Below are positions 44,001-54,700 of a stretch of 64,000 nt of DNA, one piece after another; position 1 is the first letter of the stretch; every line of letters begins with the position of its first letter. A model generated the notes under the pieces. The model was not told the origin of the DNA, ran no database searches, and was given only the letters and a program-made list of their open reading frames with translations. Both the position numbers and the translations under genes were made by a program. This DNA is from Calamus simplicifolius (Eukaryota > Streptophyta > Magnoliopsida > Arecales > Arecaceae): positions 2,141,504 through 2,205,503 of the forward strand of contig UESW01003833.1 of assembly GCA_900491605.1 (NCBI GenBank), in the 5' to 3' direction.

Positions 44001-47000
44001 AACCCCCTTGCACCCGATGATGGGGTGCGGGGGACAATCCAGTCTCACCAAGGCGGGACCCCACCCGAGGTCTCCCATCACTCACCCCCTGAACCTCGTC
44101 GTCAGAGGCCTCGAAGCGACGGCGGTCCCCCTTTCGCCACTCCGGTCGTTCCCACCATCGACCGGAGGAGAGAGAATCCAGACGGATGCGTTCCTTACGC
44201 CGGTGATCTTCGACTTCCTCTTCTGATTCATTTCAAGACGGCACCCTCAGGAAGACTACCCGTCGGGCCGAGCGACGGCTCGATGAGTATCATCGACGGT
44301 TGGAGGAGCTTAGCCGCCGGATCGCTAACCCTCACGGAACGGACTATGAGCATCGCCCCCACTTTCTCGGCGCATCATGGAGGAACCAATCCCGCCCCGC
44401 TTCCGTCTCCCCCAACTGGACCCATACGATGTCACGACGGACCCACTGGACCACTTGGAGAGCTACAAGGTCCTCATGCAGGTCCAGGGAGCGACGGACT
44501 CCCTTTTATGTGTCGCCTTTCCAGCCACCCTACGCAAGGCGGCACGTGCGTGGTATTCTCGCCTGCCTCCACGTAGCATCAATTCGTTTCGGCAACTCGA
44601 GCGATCTTTCCTGGCCCACTTTGATGCTTGCCGAAAGATTCCACGAGTGGCTGATAGCCTATTTGCTATCCAGCAGAGGAGTGGCGACACCTTGAAGGAC
44701 TTTATCGCTCGGTTTAAAGAAGCAGCGCTGAAGGTATACAACCTGAAAGATTCTGTAGCCACTTTGGCATTAAAGCGAGGACTTCGTCTCTCTAGGTTTG
44801 CCTATTTCCTAGACAAGAAGCCTCCGAGTTCTTATGCTGAGCTTCTGAGCCGAGCGCAGAAATACATCCGTGCTGACGAGGCGGATTCTTCCAGGAAGGA
44901 AGCCGACAAGAACACCAGTAAGAAACCACCGCCTACTGAGCCTGCCGGAGCACGACCCCGGAAGCCTGAGCCTCCTCACCACCCAGATCGCCGACCACAG
45001 ACGCTTATTCCTAAGAGCAATTCACCCCTCTCATGGCTCCTATATCTCACATCCTACTGGAGATCGAGGAGGAACCTTATTTCAAGCGTCCGGCTCCCTT
45101 GAAATCTGGGACCCCCGCAACAAGAAGTTTTACTCCCAGTACCACCGAGACTATGGTCATGACACCGAGGACTGCCACCATCTGAAGAAGGCCATTGAGG
45201 AGCTAGTTCAGCAGGGTCACTTGGGCAAATTCGTTCGAAGGGGAAACCTTCCCATTTCAGGCCCATCGGTGCCTCCGACACTTCCGGCCGGCATGGACAA
45301 TGCTCCAACGGAGAAGACCATAGCTATGATTTCCTGGGGGGCAGGTGGCGGTTCAAAAAGGCAGCGAGAGGGAATAGATTCTGTAATTCCTTTCTTTGGA
45401 AAGGATTTAGATGGGGTAGTTAATAAGCATGACGACAGCGTCGTTGTGTCCATGACTATAGCCAAACATCCTGTAAAAAGAATTTTAGTTGATAGTGGGA
45501 GTTCGGTGGATGTTTTGAGCTACAAGGCTTTTGTTCGGATGAATCTGTCGAAGTCTTCCCTCCGACCCGTCGCCGCGCCTCTAATGGGCTTCACTGGAGA
45601 CTCGGTGAGCGTTGAGGGGGAGATCGCCCTCCCAGTCATGGCTGGAACCCCTCCATATCAAAGCACCGTGGTTATAAATTTCCTGGTGGTCCGGGTCCCG
45701 CTGGCTTATAACGCTATATTGGGGAGACCAGGATTGAATTTGCTAGATGTCGTGATCTCCACTAAGAGATTATTGGTAAGGTTCCCCACCGACGAAGGAG
45801 TCGGAGAGATGAAAGGGGAGCAAAGCCCGCCACCGCTTTGCTATCATTTGTCTCCTAGCCCATTGGAAGCGGCGTCGGCAATAGCCTCTGAGCCACTCGA
45901 CCCCCGGGAGTTGGGAAGGAGGGGAGAACCAGCCGAGCACCTCCTGACCCTTCCCTTAGGGGATGACCCGGCAAGGACTGTCCAGGTTGGGGCGTTACTT
46001 CCAGAGGAGGCACGCGATCGACTTCTCACTTTTCTGCGTGCCAACACCGACGTCTTTGCATGGCCGTCCTCAGACATGCCGGGCGTCTCTGAGGAGGCGA
46101 TTACCCATCGGCTCAACCTCAGGCCAGAATGTCGGCCGGTCCGATAAAAGAAAAGGAGCTTCGCTCCAAATAGACAAAAAGCTATCGACGAGGAAGTTCG
46201 CAAGTTAATGGCTGCGGGCCATATTCGGGAGGTTCATTACCCCGAATGGTTGCCAACGTGGTGATGGTCCGTAAGACCAATGGGAGCTGGAGAATGTGCG
46301 TGGATTTCACCGATCTCAACAAAGCATGCCCTAAGGACAGCTTTCCCCTGCCCCGGATCGACCAACTGGTGGACGCTACATCCGGTCATGAGGTCCTTAG
46401 CTTCATGGATGCTTTCTCTGAATACAACCAGATCAGGATGAACCCGGCGGATGAGGAAGCTACCTCCTTCATAACTGAGAAGGGGTTGTATTGCTACAGG
46501 GTAATGCCTTTTGGGCTAAAAAACGCGGGGCCACCTACCAAAGGTTGATGAATAAAGTCTTCGAAGGCCAGATAGGACGCAATATGGAGGTGTATGTGGA
46601 TGACATGCTCACAAAAAGCGTCCACGCCACCGACCATATCGCTGACTTAATAGAGACTTTTGACAACTTGCGCCGGTACCAGATGAAGCTGAACCACGCA
46701 AGTGTGCATTTGGGGTGACAGCCGGAAAGTTCTTGGGTTTCATGGTAACCCGGCGGGGGATCGAGGCAAACCGGACAAAGTTCAAGCCATCTTGGACATG
46801 AGATCCCCACCAACAAGAAGGAAATACAGCGCCTGACAGAAAGGGTGGCCGCCTTGAGTCGCTTCCTGTCCAAGTCCGCTGAAAGGTGCCTACCTTTCTT
46901 CAAGGCGCTCCGCAAGGTCAATGGATTCGAATGGACGAAAGAATGTCAGGAGGCGTTCGAGGGGCTAAAGGAATTCTTATCTACCCCGCCGCTGCTAGCC

Positions 47001-50000
47001 AAGCCAACAGGTGGAGAAGAACTCCTATACCTCGCGGCTTCTCCCAAAGCCGTTAGTTCTTTGCTGGTCCGCGTGGACACAATGGCATGCAAAAGCCAGT
47101 GTACTACACAAGCAAGGTGCTCCACGATGCGGAGACCAGGTACTCGAAGATGGAGAAGATCATCTTCGCGTTGATCGTGTCTGCCCAGCGTCTGCGGCCA
47201 TACTTCCAAGCCCACCCGATCGCGGTGATCACAGACCAACCTTAAAGACAGTTCTCGCTCACCCAGATACTTCCAGCCGACTGGTAAGGTGGGTGCTTAA
47301 GTTGGGGGAATTCAATCTGTTTTTTCGCCCCCGGTCGGCCATGAAATCTCAAGTCTTAGCGGATTTTTTGGTCGAATGCACTTGGAGAGAGGAGCAACCT
47401 GAAGAACCTTCTACAAACCCCCAGCCTCTCGGAACCAGTGATGATGAATGGGTCCTTCATGTAGACGGGGCATCGAATTCTCAAGGGAGCGAAGCAGGCC
47501 TCATCTTAGCCAACTCGGATGGAGTTGTAACCGAGATCGCACTCCGCTTCCTCTTTCCAGCTACTAATAATCAGGCAGAGTATGAAGCTCTGCTGTCTGG
47601 GATGAGATTAGCTCAAGAGCTTGGGGTGAAACGCCTTAGGGCGTTCACCGACTCCCAACTGGTCGCTGGCCAAATCACAGGGGAATATGAAGCAAGGGAT
47701 CCCATCATGTCCTGCTACCTGAGTATGGTGCGATCGCTAGCTTCTCTCTTAGCTTACTTTAACGTTAGCTACATCCCTCGACAGGAGAATGCTAGAGCCG
47801 ATGCTTTATCCCATCTTGCCACCTCAACAGATGGGATGCTGGAAAGCTTATGTAGAGCACTTAGAAGCTCCGAGTATTGACTCATCAAGAGAAACTCTAC
47901 TAGTTGAGCAGGAGCCTTCCTGTATGGACGCCTATGTCCAGTACTTTACCAGGGGTACCCTCCCAGAAGGCCCTGCCGAAGCCAGGAAACTTAAAAGACG
48001 GGCCCCGAAATTTTTCATAATGGAGGGAAAGCTCTATCGGAGGTCGTTCTCATACCCAATTCTCAAATGTGTCGGCCCCACCGAAGCTAATTATATCCTG
48101 CGAGAGATACATGAAGGTATATGTGGAAGCCATTTGGGGGGCAGAGCTCTTGTATACAAAGCCCTACGGCAGGGGTATTACTGGCTGACAATGAAGGAGG
48201 ACGCATCCGAACTTGTTAAAAGATGTGACAGCTGCCAGCGCCATGCCAACATTCAACATCAACCGGCGTCCCAGCTGACCCCCTGGCCGCACCCTGGCCC
48301 TTCGCACAGTGGGGCATGGACATCCTGGGACCATTCCCTCCAGCCTTCGGACAACGCAAGTTCCTAGTGGTGGCGGTTGACCATTTCACCAAGTGGATCG
48401 AGGCGGAGGCTCTCGCTAAGATCACTGAGGGTAAAATAAGGTCTTTCTTCTGGAGGTCTGTGGTGTGCCGGTTTGGGCTACCGCACACCCTCGTTACTGA
48501 CAACGGCCGACAGTTTGACAACACGGCCTTCCGAAAATTCTGCGTGGGCCTGAGCATCCATCATCGATTCACCTCTGTGGGGCACCCCCAGACCAACGGC
48601 GCAGCCGAGGTGACCAACCGCATCATCCTCCAAGGGCTCAGGGCACGGCTAGATGGCTGCAAATGGCGCTGGGTGGAGGAACTCCCCAGTGTATTGTGGG
48701 CCTACCACACGACGCCACGAGCCCCTATCGGGGAAACTGCCTTCAGCCTGGTCTTTGGAACCGAAGCAGTCATTTCGGTGGAGATAGGAGTTCCCAATCC
48801 CCGGATAGAATTATACCACGAAGAAAGCAACTCAAACCAGCTGCGAGCCGATCTAGATTTGGTAGAAGAACTGCAAGCCACGCGCAACTTCGCATGGCGG
48901 CTTTTCGTCAGCGAGTGGCCAAATACTATAATGCTCGAGTACGATCCAAGACGTTCCGCTCTGAAGATCTCGTTCTGCGAAGAGCTGAAGTGTCAAAGCC
49001 AACAGAGAGGGGCAAGCTAGCACCGAAATGGGAAGGACCATACCATGTCAAGGAGGTGCTTCACCACGGGGCATACAAAGTTGAAGAACTAGACAGGAAA
49101 CCGCTTCCTCGCACCTGGAACGCTGACAATTTACGCCGGTATTATCAGTAATGTGATATCTTCATTAATTTGAGTTTACTTGATAGATTGCTGTTCGAAA
49201 TGTTCACATTATTCTTGAGTGATTGGGCTCGGCAGCAAAGACTGGCTCCGTGTCGGCACCAAAGACCGGCTCCGCGTCGGCAATAAAGACCGGCTCCGTG
49301 TCGGCACTAAAGACTGGCCCCGCGTCGGCACTAAAGACCGGCTCTCCGCGCCGGCACTAAAGACCGGCCCCGCATCGGCAACTAAAGACCGGCCACGCGT
49401 CGGCACTAAAGACCGGTCCCGCATCGGCAACTAAATACCGGCCACGCGTCGGCACTAAAGACCGGCTCTCCGCGTCGGCACTAAAGACCGGCTCTCTGCG
49501 CCGGCACTAAAGACCAACCCCGCGCCGGCACTAAAGACCGGCTCCGCATCGGCAACTAAAGACCGGCTCTCCGCATCGGCACTAAAGACCGGCTCTCCGC
49601 GCCGGCACCAAAGACCGGTCCCGCGTCGGCACCAAAGATCGGCTCCGCATCGGCAACCAAAGACCGACTCTCCACGTCGGCAACTAAAGACCGGCCCCGC
49701 GCCTGCACTAAAGACCGGCTCTCTGCGCCGACACTAAAGACCGGCTCCGCGTCGGCACTAAAGACTGGCCCCGCGTCGGCAATTAAGACCGGCGCCCCGC
49801 GTCGGCACCAAAGACCGGCTCCGCGTCGGCAATTAAGACCGGCGACCCGCGTCGGCAATTAAGACTGGCACCCCGCGTCGGCACCAAAGAACGGCTCCCT
49901 GCGTCGGTGATTAGGGACAACGTTTCGGCGCACAATCCCATTTCGCGCGACATATCTAACGAGGCAGTAAGCATTCCATGGCTTCGCGCCTGTACGAGCA

Positions 50001-51745
50001 GGGTCTTGTACTACCTACTGTTCTCGGCTGTCGTCTCTACGACCAAAATTTGCCCCGCGTCATTTTCCTAACAGGAGGAGTCGTGTTTTTCAGCCATTGG
50101 TTGGTGATTCGCGACAACTCACACAGCTAAAGCTGATCATGACCAAAGGCACGCGATGAGGGTTAAAATATTCATTGATGGCTAAAAGTTTACAAAATTA
50201 CCTATCTGAGTCGGGCTTGGAGCAATAAAAAAAAACTACTAAGGGTCATTTGGGGCCGGGTCATCGTCTTCAGGGACGTCATCTGGCTTCAGCCCTTCAA
50301 TATCCTCGAGGTTGTAGAGTTCTTGGATTTTTTCCTTGCAGTCTTGGAAGCCGGCATCGTAAGCAAACATCGTCGATTCGGCTAGCTCCTTATTAAAGGC
50401 TTTAGACTTCCTGAAATCCTCTACGGCCTCTGCAGCTCTTTTCTCCGCCTCGAGGGCTTTCCGCTCGGCCTCGACGGCCTCCCTCTTGGCTTCAGTCACC
50501 GCCGCCTCCAAATCAACAATCTTGGCATCGGACTGGCGGACGACCTCTTTGGCTGCATCTCTTTCAATGGAGGTGAGATCCAATCGATTCTTCAAAACGC
50601 ACATCTCTGATTCCACTACCTCCAGCCTCTCCTCGGCCCTTCTTTGCTTTTCTTCGACCACCTGGGCATTATCCAGCTCATTGGCCGCACGACGCTGGGC
50701 AACTTCCAGCGCGTACTCTGCCTTCTCAGCTCTCAGCCGGATGGCTTCAACTTCGCCCTTTAAGGTGGCCCGGGTATCCTCCAAGGCCATCTCTGCCTTT
50801 TCTGCCCTAGCCTGAAGTGATAGCATCTCCTCCCGCGACTGGTCGAGAGCAGCATCACTCAGGGTCCAAAGTTCCCTCATGGCGATCAGAGAGTTCAGTG
50901 CCTGAACGGAATGTCAATGTTAAAAAGCAAAATAAAACATAAGAAAATGATAATGGGACAAAGGCTCACCCAAAGATGTGCCACAGATGTCTCGCGGAAG
51001 AAGGTGGCTCTCCCTTGATGCCGAAGAAACTCCTGCACCTCTACCACATATGCTTCATCTAAGGCCCGCTCGGCCCAGCGGCTGTGGTTCGCCAAAAGCG
51101 ATTGGAAGGAAGGGTCGACGCCCCTCCTTTCCCTTGGCACGGGGGCCGCGGAGGAGGATTCCGCCTCCGACTCTGCTGCCTCCGACCCCTTGGCTGGTAG
51201 AGGCGCTTTGGTTGTTGCCCCTACGGGGGCAGGATAACTGCTGGAGTTGGCCCTATTGTTGCGGGGACCTGCTCCGTCTCCACGGCTACGGGCGGGGGTG
51301 ACGACGCTTTTATGACCTGCTCTGGAGAAGGATCGAGCAGGATGACAGGAGGAGCTGGAACTGAAGGTGATCTTCTTTCTCCTGTTTGACTTCGCTCAAC
51401 TTCCTCACCGACCCCGGCCCTTACCGTATCTTTCCTGACGGGCTCGTCGACTTGGGCTCTGGCTGCCTCGCACACGTGCTCGTTGACTTGGACTTTGGCC
51501 CTTTTAGCGTCGGCCTCACCAGCGTCGGCCCTTCCAGTGTCGGCCTTCTTCAAAACCTTGGCGCGCAAGGGTTTCACAGCTTTAGCCCCTCCAGCGCCGG
51601 CCCTCCCTGTCGGCCCTCCTTGGAATTTTGGCGACGGCCCTCCTTTCGGCAAGGGACTCATTCCCCGTTGCCTTCCTCTTCTTGGTGGCCGCCTCCCTGA
51701 GCTCGCGAAGCGATGGCGTCATCCCTATAAAGGCAGGAGACGAAT

Positions 51746-51776
<31 letters not shown>

Positions 51777-54700
51777 AGGAAAAGGTGGGTAATCAAGTGC
51801 TCACCATCAGAAGGGATTAGGCCGGCGAGACAAAGGTTTTCATCAACCAAAAGCTTATTGCATCGAGGGGCATCGGCAGTCAGAAGCTGCCCAAATGCCA
51901 TTCGATCTCTTGGAAGGTAGAAGAATCCCTATTGGCATCAATGTTGGGTGTCCCCCAGCTTCCGCGCACCCCATCGATATCAGCAAAAAAGAACTTATCC
52001 TTCCACCCTTTAACGGAGATGGGAAGGTACAGCTTAAGGATCCTATTGGACCTAGGAGTGAAGGACCACCAACCTGATTGCTTGCGGAGGGTATAAAAAC
52101 TGCGGAATAAGGAGATGCTGGCCTATATGCCTTGCAGGTGACAGAGAACTAAAAAGCCAACAATGGTTCGGATCGAGTTAGGAACTAACTAGGAAGGTGT
52201 TAGAGAATATCGGTCCAGAAGATTGAGGATGAAAGGATGGATAGGTAGTCGAAGTCCGGCCTTAAAGAAGGCTCCGTACAAGGCAACTCTTCCGGGACGG
52301 GAAGAGGTTGCCCTGTTATCAGGAGCAGGGTAGCGGAAAACTAAACTTGGCTTCAGATTTACTATGTCTTGAGCAGACATAGTGGAAGCAGTCCCTTCGG
52401 GGGACTCATTGACAGCGCTGAAAGGACCAGCAGCCATCGGACGGCTCCGGACGGAAGTCCGCCCGCCGGTCAGTTGACTCCCGGCTACGGGGCGTCTGAC
52501 CGGCTGCCGTTCCGGCAAGGAGTGATCGGAGGAGGGGGTAGACCATTGGCTTGGTAAGGAAGTGAAAGTTTGAGAAGGAGTGGGGGAACGCCCCCGAAAT
52601 CGGAAATAGAACAAGAAGGCAAGGAAGCCATGGAGACTAACCTGAAAAACTTGAGCTAAGATCGAAGGAGCACGAGGAGAGAACCAACACGGGAGGCGAA
52701 CGAACGCTTGCAGACTCGAGAGGAAGCAGTAGCGTAGGAGAAGGGAGGATGGGAGGATAAGAACGATTTTTTCCTCTTATAGCCCCATTTCAAATCATCC
52801 CATGGCTGTCCGTTCTGGCCATGTGTCCACCTTCAAATGGAAGGCGCTTCGGCGGCCTACCGCGCGAAAAATACGAAAAGCTCCACCAATAGAGAGATGG
52901 CGGTGGCCTTACCACAATGATGACGCTCGCCTTTTTATGACTCACTACTCGAGGGAAATCCTCTCCAATCCCAACAGCCCGGACAGACGAAATGATGGCG
53001 CAAAAGTCGGCCGCCTAAAGGATATTAACACCTCTTTCGCTAGTGATTGCGCGCTCACTCATCTCAGGGGCGGAGGGGCATCTGATACGGCTGACCGTCT
53101 CCTCTGGGTGGTATTATAATCTTTTGCACGATTTTTGGAAATAATGATGTGACGACAAAACCCAGAAATGAAATCTTGGCTCCGGCCTTCAGCGACGGCC
53201 TCTTGGCTCCGGCCTCCGGCGACGGCCTTTTAGCTCCAGCCTCCGACGACGGCCTCTTGGCTCCGGCCTCCAGCGACAGCCTTTTGGCTCCGGCCTCCAG
53301 CGACGGCCCTTTGGCTCCGGCCTCTAGCTCCAGCCTTTGGCTCCAACCCTTTGGCTCCGGCCTCCAGCGACGGCCCTTTGGCTCCAGCCTTTGGCTTCGA
53401 CCTTTGGCTCCGGCCTCCAGCGACGGCTCCGGCCCTAACTTAGTGCCTTTCTCGCATATACAATGACCCTCCTCCGGTAACAGATTCCGAGATTCGAGGT
53501 CTGTTGCCACATATCTCGCTCACTGAAATCACAGGCAAGTGTTAGCACGCCCGGCAGTTACTGCTACAAGCGGCCCTCATCCAGCAACGGCTTAACCACT
53601 TGCCGTTCGAAGGAGTTTATCCCAACGAATAAGATTTGGCGTTTCAAAGAGGACGAAAAAGAAGGGAACCTTCCGGACAGGTATAAAAGGTCCTCAAACT
53701 CAACAGAAGGGGGATCTCTCTATCTCTATCTCTCAACTCATATCTCACTACTAGAGAACTGAGCGACAAGTTTACTAACTGGAGCGTCGGAGGGTCCTTG
53801 CCGGGAACACCGACCGGGGACTTTTTGCAGGTTTCCGAGGAAGGAAGATGACCTCTCCATCCTATTTGGAAGCCCACGATAAATCTCAGCTTGCCCGTCG
53901 CTCATCATGGTTGATTTGTCCGCATCATAAAGGATCATTTTAGGTATGATAATCCAAACATATTCCATAACCACTAATTTTGATATGGGCCACACAGCCC
54001 AAAGATACAAGACTGCACAGCAGTCTTCTACAAACTTGTATAGGTCCAAGCAGGCTGCATATACAGTTGGACCAAGATAAGCTAACATACTGGATAAGGT
54101 GAGCTAGGCATCATATCATATCATGCTTACTCTATTCTGTCGAAATATTGACTGCTGTTATATATAATTTGAAAAGCTCATGATGGCCTTGCAAAGAACT
54201 CACATATTTCACTTTTTGAACATCTCCATTTCTTCCATTCAGTCTGTTACAAAAAACATGCACTCTAGAAGTCATATAGGCCCTCGTTTCTCTTACTTGT
54301 AGCCATTGTATGATTCCATATAATATCTCATGAATTTTATAGAAACAGTTTAAGCAGTTTGTAGTGACAAATCTCTAGCTCGCTTAGCAACAGACCTCAA
54401 TCAGATCCACAAAAAAAATAACGAAAAAACACGTACCAGTTTCAATGCTGAGAGCGCCTGGCTAACATATAATATGACAGTGAGCTTCTGCTGCAATGCG
54501 ACGAGGTTTTCCCGCGTTGCGTTCAGCTCCTGCACCTGCCTCGCTGTTCCCACAAGATCACCAGTCAAGATCCTGATCGTCTCCTTGAGCTCCCGAATTC
54601 TCACACACGCCTCCACGATCTCCCCATTCAAGTCCTGCAGCTGCCCCTGAGCCTCAAAGAACGAGTCAGACCGCAGCGAGATCTCCCTCACCAGGTGCAT

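Larger units (their letters stand above)
42801..53928 (+). mobile_element. complete Ty3/gypsy LTR retrotransposon, Tat lineage
   Basis: An 11,128-bp element bounded by LTRs starting TGATACGG and ending CCGCATCA, with a perfect 5-bp target duplication TAAAG (42796-42800 and 53929-53933). Order: LTR, primer binding site, gag, protease, reverse transcriptase, RNase H, second (archaeal-type) RNase H, integrase, tandem array, antisense gene, polypurine tract, LTR. The RT-RNaseH-integrase order shows Ty3/gypsy. The second RNase H, large size and antisense gene point to the Tat lineage. Coding frames are broken by many single-base gaps and some stops. It lies in VPS54 intron 1 in the opposite orientation to the host gene. 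Confidence 0.94.

Noticed and set aside
49209..49974. Repetitive open frames on both strands through the 49-kb array
   Set aside because: They are open only because the unit lacks stops. They are Arg/Val/Leu repeats with no independent support.
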